Positions 49,282 to 56,791 of a stretch of 64,000 nucleotides of DNA are shown here, one piece after another. The stretch is from an uncultured Oscillibacter sp. (lineage in GTDB: Bacteria > Bacillota > Clostridia > Oscillospirales > Oscillospiraceae): the NCBI GenBank assembly GCA_910583785.1, contig CAJTZK010000004.1, positions 1-64,000 on the forward strand, given 5' to 3'. A model generated the notes under the pieces. That model made no database searches and had not been told where the DNA came from. It saw only the letters and a list, made by a program, of their open reading frames with translations. Made by a program: the position numbers and the translations under genes. How positions within the stretch are numbered: the first letter of the stretch is position 1; the number at the start of each line of letters is the position of its first letter.

Positions 49282-50118
49282 ATGTCTATTAAAACCTTTA
49301 AGCCGACGACTCCCTCCCGGCGTCAGATGACGGTCTCCGGATTCGACGGCATTGACAAGAAGGCCAAGCCCGAGCCCAAGCTCACCGAGACCCTGAAAAA
49401 GAGCGCGGGCCGGAACAGCTACGGCCGTATCACCGTCCGCCACCGGGGCGGCGGCAACAAGCGGAAATACCGTGTCATTGACTTCAAGCGCGACAAGCAC
49501 GATTGCTTCGCCACCGTCCTCCGCCTGGAGTACGACCCCAACCGCTCCGCCAACATCGCCCTCCTGGAGTACGAGGACGGCGAGCGCCGCTACATTCTGG
49601 CCCCTGTGGGCCTGAAGGCTGGCGACAAGGTGGAGTCCGGCCCCAGCGCCGACATCAAGGAGGGCAACGCCCTCCCCCTGGCCAACATCCCTGTGGGCAC
49701 CATGATCCACAATATTGAGCTCCACCCCGGCAACGGCGCCCAGCTGGTGCGCTCCGCTGGAACCGCCGCCCAGCTCATGGCGAAAGAGGGCGGCGACGCC
49801 CAGATCCGCATGCCCTCCGGCGAGGTCCGCATTGTCCGGACCAACTGCATGGCCACCATCGGCCAGGTGGGCAACATTGACCACGCCAACATCAACATCG
49901 GCAAAGCGGGCCGCAAGCGCCACATGGGCTGGCGTCCCACTGTCCGGGGCTCTGTCATGAACCCCTGCGACCACCCCCACGGCGGCGGCGAGGGCCGCGC
50001 CCCGGTTGGCCGTCCCGGCCCTGTGACCCCCTGGGGCAAGCCCGCCCTGGGTTACAAGACCCGGAAGAAGAAGAACCCCACCAGCAAATTCATCGTCAAG
50101 CGCCGCAACGAGAAGTAA
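49282..50118 (+). CDS. rplB: 50S ribosomal protein L2
   Basis: 278 aa. RNSYGRITVRHRGGGNKRKY in the N-terminal part and SVMNPCDHPHGGGEGRAPVG (about residues 221-240), which includes the conserved His near the peptidyl-transferase centre. GGAAGGAGTG lies before the ATG. Normal length. Confidence 0.99.
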   Translation: MSIKTFKPTTPSRRQMTVSGFDGIDKKAKPEPKLTETLKKSAGRNSYGRITVRHRGGGNKRKYRVIDFKRDKHDCFATVLRLEYDPNRSANIALLEYEDGERRYILAPVGLKAGDKVESGPSADIKEGNALPLANIPVGTMIHNIELHPGNGAQLVRSAGTAAQLMAKEGGDAQIRMPSGEVRIVRTNCMATIGQVGNIDHANINIGKAGRKRHMGWRPTVRGSVMNPCDHPHGGGEGRAPVGRPGPVTPWGKPALGYKTRKKKNPTSKFIVKRRNEK

Positions 50119-50134
50119 GGGAGGCAGATGAAAC

Positions 50135-50395
50135 ATGAGCAGATCCATTAAGAAAGGCCCGTACGTTGCCCCCGAGCTCCTGAAGCGGGTCGAGGAAATG
50201 AACGCGAAGAACGAGAAGAAGGTCCTCAAGACCTGGAGCCGCAGCTCTACCATCTTCCCCTCCTTCGTGGGCCACACCATCGCCGTGCACGATGGCCGGA
50301 AGCACGTGCCCGTCTATGTCCAGGAGGACATGGTCGGCCACAAGCTGGGTGAGTTCGCCCCCACCCGCACCTTCCGCGGACACCGGAAGGACTGA
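50135..50395 (+). CDS. rpsS: 30S ribosomal protein S19
   Basis: 86 aa. RSIKKGPYVAPELLKRVEEM and VGHKLGEFAPTRTFRGH are the S19 signatures; it forms a complex with S13 in the 30S head. GGGAGGCAG lies before the ATG, 16 bp after rplB. Confidence 0.98.
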   Translation: MSRSIKKGPYVAPELLKRVEEMNAKNEKKVLKTWSRSSTIFPSFVGHTIAVHDGRKHVPVYVQEDMVGHKLGEFAPTRTFRGHRKD

Positions 50396-50415
50396 GTTGA
50401 AGGAGGATGCAGAAC

Positions 50416-50760
50416 ATGGAAAATAAAGTTGCGAAGGCCTATCTGCGCTACGTCCGCATCGCCCCCCGGAAGGTCCAGGTTGTCTGCGACCTGATCCGCG
50501 GCAAGGACGCGGGCAGCGCCATGGCCATCCTGATGCAGACCCCCAAGGCTGCCTCCGAGCCCCTGCAGAAGCTGCTGAAGAGCGCCGTTGCCAACGCCGA
50601 GAACAACTTCGGCATGGACCCCGCCAAGCTGGTGGTGTCCGAGGTGTACGCCACGCCCGGCCCCATCCTCAAGCGGATGATGCCCCGGGCCCAGGGCCGC
50701 GCCTACCGTATCAACAAGCGCACTTCTCACGTCACCCTGGCTGTGGCGGAAAAGGCATAA
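50416..50760 (+). CDS. rplV: 50S ribosomal protein L22
   Basis: 114 aa from the ATG at 50416, which has AAGGAGG 9 nt upstream; the ATG at 50407 touches that site. RYVRIAPRKVQVVCDLIRGK and KRMMPRAQGRAYRINKRTSH are typical. Its beta-hairpin reaches the exit tunnel. Confidence 0.98.
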   Translation: MENKVAKAYLRYVRIAPRKVQVVCDLIRGKDAGSAMAILMQTPKAASEPLQKLLKSAVANAENNFGMDPAKLVVSEVYATPGPILKRMMPRAQGRAYRINKRTSHVTLAVAEKA

Positions 50761-50778
50761 GAGGGAGGAGAACCGTTT

Positions 50779-51690
50779 ATGGGACAGAAAGTCAATCCCC
50801 ACGGCCTGCGCGTGGGCGTCATTAAAGACTGGGATTCCCGCTGGTACGCCAGTGACGAGAAGGTCGGCGACCTGATTGTGGAAGACCAGAAGATCCGCAA
50901 ATACCTCAAAAAGACCCTGTACGGCGCCGGCGTGCCCAAGATTGAGATTGAGCGCAGCGGCGACGTGGTGACGGTCTTCCTGCACTGCGCCCGGCCCGGC
51001 ATGGTCATCGGCAAGGGCGGCGAGCAGATCGAGCAGTACCGCCTGGCCGTGGAGAAGCTGGTGGGCAAGAAGGTCCGCCTGAACATCGTCGAGGTCCGCA
51101 ACCCCGACATGAACGCCCAGCTGGTGGCGGAGAACATCGCCCAGCAGCTGGAAAAGCGCATCTCCCACCGCCGGGCGATGAAGAACGCCATGGCCCGGGC
51201 CATGCGGGCCGGCGCCAAGGGCATTAAGACCTGCTGCTCCGGCCGCCTGGGCGGACGCGAGATCGCCGGCGTGGAGCACTATCACGAGGGGACCATCCCC
51301 CTGCAGACCATCCGCGCCGACATCGAGTACGGCTTCGCGGAGGCCGCCACCACCTTTGGCCGTATCGGCGTGAAGGTGTGGATCTACAAGGGCGAGGTGC
51401 TGAGCCAGACCCTGCGCACCACGCCCCGCACCATGGACACCTCCAAGCCCTATCAGGAGCGCCGGGAGCGCCGTCCCCGCCGCGACGGCGACCGCCGCGG
51501 CGGCTTCAACCGGGATCGCCAGGGCGGCGGCTTTAACCGCGGCCCCGGCGGCGGACGGCCCGGCCAGGGCGGCGGCTTCAACCGCGCCGGCGGCCCCCGT
51601 CCCCAGGGCGGCTTCAACCGCGCCCCCGCCCGTCCCGCCCCCGCAGCGCCCGCCGCTCCCGCGGCCCCCAAGGAAGGAGGAAGCAACTAA
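50779..51690 (+). CDS. rpsC: 30S ribosomal protein S3 with a Gly/Arg/Asn-rich C-terminal tail
   Basis: 303 aa, against about 220 in most bacteria. The core is normal: KVNPHGLRVGVIKDWDSRWY, the KH motif VIGKGGEQIEQYR and the C-terminal S3 domain (ADIEYGFAEAATTFGRIGVK). From about residue 225 a low-complexity tail follows, with repeats of GGFNR (five or so copies) mixed with Arg, Pro and Ala, ending APAAPAAPAAPKEGGSN. Such RGG-like tails often bind RNA. The stop overlaps rplP (TAATG). Confidence 0.97.
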   Translation: MGQKVNPHGLRVGVIKDWDSRWYASDEKVGDLIVEDQKIRKYLKKTLYGAGVPKIEIERSGDVVTVFLHCARPGMVIGKGGEQIEQYRLAVEKLVGKKVRLNIVEVRNPDMNAQLVAENIAQQLEKRISHRRAMKNAMARAMRAGAKGIKTCCSGRLGGREIAGVEHYHEGTIPLQTIRADIEYGFAEAATTFGRIGVKVWIYKGEVLSQTLRTTPRTMDTSKPYQERRERRPRRDGDRRGGFNRDRQGGGFNRGPGGGRPGQGGGFNRAGGPRPQGGFNRAPARPAPAAPAAPAAPKEGGSN

Positions 51691-52112
51691 TGCTGATGCC
51701 GAAGAGAGTCAAATACCGCCGCGTGCACCGCGGCCGTATGACCGGCAAGGCCACCCGTGGCAACACCCTGGCTTACGGCGAGTATGGCCTGGTGGCCACC
51801 GAGCCCGCCTGGATCACCAGCAACCAGATTGAGGCGGCCCGTATTGCCATGACCCGTTACACCAAGCGTGGCGGCCAGGTTTGGATCAAGATTTTCCCCG
51901 ACAAGCCCGTGACCAAGAAGCCCGCCGAGACCCGCATGGGCTCCGGTAAGGGGTCCCCCGAGTTCTGGGTTGCCGTCGTGAAGCCCGGCCGCGTCATGTT
52001 CGAGATCGCCGGCGTGCCGGAAGAAGTTGCCCGCGAGGCCCTGCGTCTGGCCAGCCACAAGCTGCCCATCAAGACCAAGGTCATCGCCCGCGCCGAGGAA
52101 GCAGGTGAGTAA
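51690..52112 (+). CDS. rplP: 50S ribosomal protein L16
   Basis: 140 aa. MPKRVKYRRVHRGRMTGKAT and GSGKGSPEFWVAVVKPGRVM identify L16, which contacts the A-site tRNA region. It overlaps rpsC by one base. GGAAGGAGG, inside the rpsC 3' end, serves as its ribosome binding site. Confidence 0.98.
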   Translation: MLMPKRVKYRRVHRGRMTGKATRGNTLAYGEYGLVATEPAWITSNQIEAARIAMTRYTKRGGQVWIKIFPDKPVTKKPAETRMGSGKGSPEFWVAVVKPGRVMFEIAGVPEEVAREALRLASHKLPIKTKVIARAEEAGE

Positions 52113-52113
52113 G

Positions 52114-52323
52114 ATGAAGGCAAGTGAAATTCGTGAGATCCGCAAGATGACCCCGGAGCAGCTGAACGAGAAGCTGACGGGGCTGAAGAAGGACCTGTTT
52201 TTCCTTCGTATGCAGCACGCCACCAACCAGCTGGACAATCCCGTGAAAATCCGGGAGACCAAGCATGACATTGCCCGAGTCAAGACCGTGCTCCGGGAGC
52301 TCTCCGCTTCCGGCAAGCAGTGA
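52114..52323 (+). CDS. rpmC: 50S ribosomal protein L29
   Basis: 69 aa from the ATG at 52114, one base after the rplP stop. KASEIREIRKMTPEQLNEKL and NPVKIRETKHDIARVKTVL are the L29 coiled-coil signature. GCAGGTGAG upstream is the ribosome binding site inside rplP. Confidence 0.97.
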   Translation: MKASEIREIRKMTPEQLNEKLTGLKKDLFFLRMQHATNQLDNPVKIRETKHDIARVKTVLRELSASGKQ

Positions 52324-52340
52324 GAAGGAGGTAAGGAAAC

Positions 52341-52604
52341 ATGGACGAGAAGAGAACTTCCTCCCGTAAGACCCGGGTTGGCAAGGTGGTCTCCGACAAG
52401 ATGGACAAGACCGTCGTGGTCGCCATCGAGGACCGGGTGGCCCACCCCCTGTATAAGAAAATCGTCGGCCGGACCTACAAGCTGAAGGCCCATGACGAGC
52501 AGAACAGCTGCGGTGTCGGCGACAAGGTAAAGGTGATGGAAACCCGCCCCCTGTCCAAGGACAAGCGCTGGCGCGTGGTTGAGATCATCGAGAAAGCGAA
52601 GTAA
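52341..52604 (+). CDS. rpsQ: 30S ribosomal protein S17
   Basis: 87 aa. KTRVGKVVSDKMDKTVVVAI and GDKVKVMETRPLSKDKRWRV are characteristic. It binds the 5' domain of 16S rRNA early in assembly. AGAAGGAGGTAAGG precedes the ATG. Confidence 0.98.
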   Translation: MDEKRTSSRKTRVGKVVSDKMDKTVVVAIEDRVAHPLYKKIVGRTYKLKAHDEQNSCGVGDKVKVMETRPLSKDKRWRVVEIIEKAK

Positions 52605-52618
52605 GGAGGCGTCGAGTT

Positions 52619-52987
52619 ATGATTCAGCAGGAAACCTTCCTGAAGGTCGCCGACAATACCGGCGCCAAGGAAATCAAGTGCATCCGCGTCCTGGGCGGTT
52701 CCAAGCGCAAGTACGGCAACATCGGGGATGTCATCGTGGCCTCCGTCCGGAAGTCCGCCCCCGGCGGCACTGTGAAAAAGGGCGAAGTGGTCAAGGCCGT
52801 CATCGTCCGCTCTGCCAAGGGCATCCGCCGGAACGACGGAACCTATGTCCGGTTTGACGATAACGCCGCGGTCCTCATCAAGGACGACAAGAACCCCCGC
52901 GGCACCCGTATCTTTGGGCCCGTGGCCCGCGAGCTGCGGGACAAGGATTACATGAAGATCCTGTCCCTGGCGCCCGAAGTGATTTGA
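52619..52987 (+). CDS. rplN: 50S ribosomal protein L14
   Basis: 122 aa. MIQQETFLKVADNTGAKEIK at the N-terminus and VVKAVIVRSAKGIRRNDGTY identify L14, which forms an inter-subunit bridge. TAAGGAGGCG precedes the ATG. Confidence 0.99.
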   Translation: MIQQETFLKVADNTGAKEIKCIRVLGGSKRKYGNIGDVIVASVRKSAPGGTVKKGEVVKAVIVRSAKGIRRNDGTYVRFDDNAAVLIKDDKNPRGTRIFGPVARELRDKDYMKILSLAPEVI

Positions 52988-53000
52988 GGAGGGCAAGGAA

Positions 53001-53354
53001 ATGTCTATGAACATCAAGAAGGGCGACACAGTCGTCCGCCTCTCCGGCGACGGCGGTAAGGACAAAGACCTGAGCACCCACCAGGGCAAGGTCATTGCCA
53101 CCCTGCCGAAGGAGAATAAAGTCGTGGTGGAGGGCATGAACCTGGTCACCTGCCACATCAAGCCCCGCCGCCAGGGCGAGGAGGGCGGCATCGTCAAGCG
53201 GGAAGCCGCCATCGCCGCCTGCAAGGTCCAGGTGGTCTGCCCCAAGTGCGGCAAGCCCACCCGGGTTGGCCACAAGGTGGAAAAGAAGACCGTGGCTGGC
53301 AAAGAGAAAAACGTCAGCGTCCGCATCTGCAAGAAGTGCGGCGCCGAGTTGTAA
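53001..53354 (+). CDS. rplX: 50S ribosomal protein L24 with a C-terminal zinc-ribbon-like motif
   Basis: 117 aa. A KOW motif (IKKGDTVVRLSGDGGKDKD) is followed by KVIATLPKENKVVVEGMNL. The C-terminus has CPKCGKPTRVGHK and CKKCGAEL, two CxxC pairs that probably bind zinc, seen in a subset of Firmicutes L24. It is an assembly initiator of the 50S subunit. Confidence 0.97.
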   Translation: MSMNIKKGDTVVRLSGDGGKDKDLSTHQGKVIATLPKENKVVVEGMNLVTCHIKPRRQGEEGGIVKREAAIAACKVQVVCPKCGKPTRVGHKVEKKTVAGKEKNVSVRICKKCGAEL

Positions 53355-53371
53355 GGGAGGAGGAGTGAAAC

Positions 53372-53926
53372 ATGGCTGATAAAAAAGTGCCCAACCTCAA
53401 AGGGAAGTACGAGGCCGAGGTCGCTCCCGCCCTGATGAAGCAGTTCGGCTACAAGAGCGTCATGCAGATTCCCAAAATTGACAAGGTGGTCGTGAACGTG
53501 GGCTGCGGCGAGGCCAAGGAAAACGCCAAAATCCTGGATAACGTGGTCCGGGACCTGGCCCAGATCACGGGCCAGAAGCCCATCATTACCCGCTCCCGGA
53601 AGAACATCGCCAACTTCAAGCTCCGTGAAAATATGCCCATCGGCGCGAAGGTCACTCTCCGCGGCGAGAAGATGTGGGAGTTCCTGGACCGCCTGTTTAA
53701 CGTGGCCCTGCCCCGCGTCCGCGACTTCCAGGGCATCAGCCCTAACGCCTTCGACGGCCGGGGCAACTACGCCCTGGGCATCCGTGAGCAGCTGATCTTC
53801 CCCGAGATCGAGTATGACAAGATCGACAAGATCCGGGGTATGGATGTGGTCATCTGCACCACGGCTCACACCGACGAAGAGGCCCGCGCCCTGCTCACCC
53901 AGGTTGGCGCGCCCTTCGCCCGCTAA
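53372..53926 (+). CDS. rplE: 50S ribosomal protein L5
   Basis: 184 aa. MQIPKIDKVVVNVGCGEAKE and LRENMPIGAKVTLRGEKMWE identify L5, which binds 5S rRNA and contacts P-site tRNA. GGGAGGAGGAG precedes the ATG. Confidence 0.99.
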   Translation: MADKKVPNLKGKYEAEVAPALMKQFGYKSVMQIPKIDKVVVNVGCGEAKENAKILDNVVRDLAQITGQKPIITRSRKNIANFKLRENMPIGAKVTLRGEKMWEFLDRLFNVALPRVRDFQGISPNAFDGRGNYALGIREQLIFPEIEYDKIDKIRGMDVVICTTAHTDEEARALLTQVGAPFAR

Positions 53927-53940
53927 GGAGGGAGAGAAGA

Positions 53941-54126
53941 ATGGCTAAGAAATCCATGATTCTGAAGCAGCAGCGCCCCGCCAAGTACTCCAGCCGGAAG
54001 TACAACCGCTGCAAGCTCTGCGGCCGCCCCCACGCGTATCTCCGGGACTACGGCGTGTGCCGTATCTGCTTTAGGGAGCTGGCCTATAAGGGCGAGATTC
54101 CCGGCGTCCGTAAGGCTTCTTTCTAA
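53941..54126 (+). CDS. rpsZ: 30S ribosomal protein S14, zinc type (Z)
   Basis: 61 aa. Two pairs, CKLCGRPHAYLRDYGVC and RICF, form the four-Cys zinc site of the short S14 type. No zinc-free paralogue is seen in the window. GGAGGGAGAAGA precedes the ATG. Confidence 0.97.
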   Translation: MAKKSMILKQQRPAKYSSRKYNRCKLCGRPHAYLRDYGVCRICFRELAYKGEIPGVRKASF

Positions 54127-54288
54127 GAACCCCGGACTTGTTTTGTGAACAGGGGCCTTAGATATGGGGCCTTTGGGATAACGGATAGCGAAAGGTCATG
54201 GCCAATCGGGATGGAACCCAATTGGTCATGATACCTCGCTACCGCAGCGGTTTTAAAACCGCAACTCTAAAATAGGAGGAACTACACC
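54127..54288. other. structured S14-S8 spacer
   Basis: 162 bp without a gene, against 10-20 bp for most neighbours. GCGGTTTTAAAACCGC (about 54248-54263) is a perfect palindrome, and TCATGGCCAAT pairs imperfectly with ATTGGTCATGA (about 54197-54232). No promoter is obvious. It may be a translational or processing control site at the S8 gene. Confidence 0.5.
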
Positions 54289-54687
54289 ATGCATATCACC
54301 GATCCGGTTGCGGATATGCTCACCCGCATCCGCAACGCCGTCAGCGCGAAACACGACACCGTGGACGTCCCCGCTTCCAACATGAAAAAGAGCATTGCTC
54401 AGATCCTGCTGGACGAGGGCTATATCAAAAATTTCCAGATCGTGGACGACGGCACCCAGGGCAAGATTCACATCACCCTGAAATACAACGCGGGCAAGGA
54501 AAAGGTCATCACTGGCCTGCGCCGCGTCTCCAAGCCGGGCCTCCGGGTCTACGTGGGCGCCGACGAGCTGCCCCGCGTGCTCCGCGGCCTGGGTATCGCT
54601 ATCATCTCCACGTCCAAGGGCGTCATGACCGACAAGAAGGCCCGCGAGCTCCATGTCGGCGGCGAAGTCCTGGCGTTCGTCTGGTAA
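54289..54687 (+). CDS. rpsH: 30S ribosomal protein S8
   Basis: 132 aa. MHITDPVADMLTRIRNAVSA and STSKGVMTDKKARELHVGGE are typical. S8 binds 16S rRNA helix 21 and in E. coli represses the spc operon; the structured spacer just upstream fits such control. TAGGAGGAAC precedes the ATG. Confidence 0.99.
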   Translation: MHITDPVADMLTRIRNAVSAKHDTVDVPASNMKKSIAQILLDEGYIKNFQIVDDGTQGKIHITLKYNAGKEKVITGLRRVSKPGLRVYVGADELPRVLRGLGIAIISTSKGVMTDKKARELHVGGEVLAFVW

Positions 54688-54702
54688 GGAGGGTATTGAA
54701 CA

Positions 54703-55248
54703 ATGTCTAGAATTGGCAGAATGCCCATTACCGTCCCCGCCGGCGTGACCGTGAACATCGCCGAGGGTAATGTGGTTACCGTGAAGGGACCCAAGGGCCA
54801 GCTGACCCGCGCGCTGCGCCCGGAGATGATCATTGAACAGGAAGGGACCACGATCACCGTGAAGCGTCCTTCCGAGGATAAGCTGCACCGCAGCCTCCAT
54901 GGCCTGACCCGCACGCTCCTGCACAACATGGTCGTCGGCGTCACCGACGGCTATGCCAAGGAGCTGGAAGTCAACGGCGTGGGCTACCGTGTGGCCAAAG
55001 AGGGGAACAACCTGGTCATGAACCTGGGCTATTCCCATCAGGTGATCGTTTCGGAGGTGGAGGGCATCACCATTGAGGTTCCCTCCCCCAATAAAATTAT
55101 CATCCGCGGCTGCGACAAGGAGGCCGTGGGCCAGTTTGCCGCCGAGGTCCGCGAGAAGCGCCCGCCTGAGCCCTATAAGGGCAAGGGCATCAAGTATGCC
55201 AACGAAACCATCCGCCGCAAGGTCGGTAAGACCGGCGCCAAGAAGTAA
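54703..55248 (+). CDS. rplF: 50S ribosomal protein L6
   Basis: 181 aa. RIGRMPITVPAGVTVNIAEG and the C-terminal EPYKGKGIKYANETIRRKVG identify L6, which lies near the factor-binding site. TAAGGAGGGT precedes the ATG. Confidence 0.99.
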   Translation: MSRIGRMPITVPAGVTVNIAEGNVVTVKGPKGQLTRALRPEMIIEQEGTTITVKRPSEDKLHRSLHGLTRTLLHNMVVGVTDGYAKELEVNGVGYRVAKEGNNLVMNLGYSHQVIVSEVEGITIEVPSPNKIIIRGCDKEAVGQFAAEVREKRPPEPYKGKGIKYANETIRRKVGKTGAKK

Positions 55249-55262
55249 GGAGGTGTGCCGAA

Positions 55263-55622
55263 ATGATTAAAAGACCGAATACCAACGCCCAGCGCATGAA
55301 GCGCCACAAGAGGGTGCGCGCCAAGATCTCCGGCACTCCCGAGATGCCGCGTCTGAACGTGTTCCGCAGCGAGGCCAACATCTATGCCCAGATCATCGAC
55401 GATGTCTCCGGCGTGACCCTGGTCTCCGCTTCCTCCCTGGATAAGGCCGTCGAGGGTTACGGCGGCAACGTGGCCGCCGCTGCGGCGGTGGGCAAGCTCG
55501 TGGCCGAGCGTGCCAAGGCCAAGGGCATCGAGACCGTGGTGTTTGACCGCGGCGGCTACCTGTATCACGGCCGCGTGAAGGCCCTGGCCGAGGGCGCCCG
55601 TGAGGGCGGCCTGCAGTTCTAA
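55263..55622 (+). CDS. rplR: 50S ribosomal protein L18
   Basis: 119 aa. RHKRVRAKISGTPEMPRLNV and VFDRGGYLYHGRVKALAEGA are signatures; it binds 5S rRNA with L5. AAGGAGGTGTGCC precedes the ATG. Confidence 0.98.
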   Translation: MIKRPNTNAQRMKRHKRVRAKISGTPEMPRLNVFRSEANIYAQIIDDVSGVTLVSASSLDKAVEGYGGNVAAAAAVGKLVAERAKAKGIETVVFDRGGYLYHGRVKALAEGAREGGLQF

Positions 55623-55639
55623 GGAGGGAGGAACATTCA

Positions 55640-56140
55640 ATGCCTAGATTTGAAAGAGAGCAGAGCGAGTATATCGAGAAAGTTGTGTACCTGAACCGCG
55701 TTTCCAAGACCGTGAAGGGCGGCCGGGTCATGAAGTTCTCCGCCCTGGTGGTCGTGGGCGACGGCAAGGGCAAGGTCGGCTATGGCCTGGGCAAGGCCGC
55801 CGAAGTTCCCGAGGCCATCCGCAAGGGCATCGAGGCCGCCAAGAAAAACATGATTACCGTGACCCTGGCGGGCACCACCCTGCCCCATGAGACCATCGGG
55901 GAAGCCGGAGCGGGCCGCGTGCTGATGAAGCCCGCCGCCCCCGGTACCGGCGTCATCGCCGGCGGCGCGGTCCGCGCCGTCGTGGAGGCCGCGGGCATCA
56001 AGGACATCCGTGCCAAGAGCCTCCGGTCCAACAACCCCAACAACGTCGTCGCCGCCGCCTTCCAGGGACTCAAGAGCATGCGCGGTCCCGAAGAGGTTGC
56101 CCGCATCCGTGGGAAGAGCGTCGAAGACATCGTGGGTTAA
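55640..56140 (+). CDS. rpsE: 30S ribosomal protein S5
   Basis: 166 aa. EKVVYLNRVSKTVKGGRVMK and VGYGLGKAAEVPEAIRKGIE are the two S5 halves. It controls decoding accuracy. GGAGGGAGG precedes the ATG. Confidence 0.99.
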   Translation: MPRFEREQSEYIEKVVYLNRVSKTVKGGRVMKFSALVVVGDGKGKVGYGLGKAAEVPEAIRKGIEAAKKNMITVTLAGTTLPHETIGEAGAGRVLMKPAAPGTGVIAGGAVRAVVEAAGIKDIRAKSLRSNNPNNVVAAAFQGLKSMRGPEEVARIRGKSVEDIVG

Positions 56141-56153
56141 GGAGGCAACAAAC

Positions 56154-56336
56154 GTGGCAAACTTAAGGATTGAGCTCGTCAAGAGCCTGAATGGCCGCCT
56201 GGAAAAGCAGGTTGCCACCGCGCATTCCCTGGGTCTGCGCAAGATCGGTGACGTCACCGTGCAGCCCGACAACGATCCCACCCGCGGAAAAGTGGCGAAG
56301 ATCGGCTATCTGCTGCAAGTTACCGAAGAGAAGTAA
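56154..56336 (+). CDS. rpmD: 50S ribosomal protein L30
   Basis: 60 aa from a GTG at 56154, preceded by AAGGAGGC. LRIELVKSLNGRLEKQVATA and LGLRKIGDVTVQPDNDPTRG match L30. Normal length. Confidence 0.96.
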   Translation: MANLRIELVKSLNGRLEKQVATAHSLGLRKIGDVTVQPDNDPTRGKVAKIGYLLQVTEEK

Positions 56337-56349
56337 GGAGGCGCCAAAC

Positions 56350-56790
56350 ATGAAATTAAGCGAACTGTCTCCCGCCGAAGGTTCCGTCCGTCAGGCATAC
56401 CGCAAGGGCCGGGGCGCTGGCAGCGGCAACGGAAAGACTGGCGGCCGGGGCCACAAGGGCCAGAAGGCCCGCTCCGGCGGCAAGGTCCGCGTGGGCTTCG
56501 AAGGCGGCCAGATGCCTCTGGCCCGCCGGGTCCCCAAGCGCGGCTTCAACAACATCTTCGCCAAGCCCCTGGAGGTTGTGAACCTCAGCGCCCTGAACGC
56601 TTTCAACGATGGGGACACCGTCACCGCCGAGGTGCTGCTGGAAAAAGGCGTCCTCAGCAAGTGCGAGTACGGCTTTAAAGTCCTGGGCAACGGGAAGCTC
56701 ACCAAAAAGGTCAATGTCAAGGCCAACGCTTTTTCCGCGTCTGCCAAGGAGGCCATCGAGGCAGCCGGCGGAAAGGCGGAGGTGAAGTAA
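56350..56790 (+). CDS. rplO: 50S ribosomal protein L15
   Basis: 146 aa from the ATG at 56350, preceded by AAGGAGGCG. The Gly/Arg-rich N-terminal arm GRGAGSGNGKTGGRGHKGQK and the RRVPKRGFNN motif identify L15. It ends one base before secY. Confidence 0.98.
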   Translation: MKLSELSPAEGSVRQAYRKGRGAGSGNGKTGGRGHKGQKARSGGKVRVGFEGGQMPLARRVPKRGFNNIFAKPLEVVNLSALNAFNDGDTVTAEVLLEKGVLSKCEYGFKVLGNGKLTKKVNVKANAFSASAKEAIEAAGGKAEVK

Positions 56791-56791
56791 C

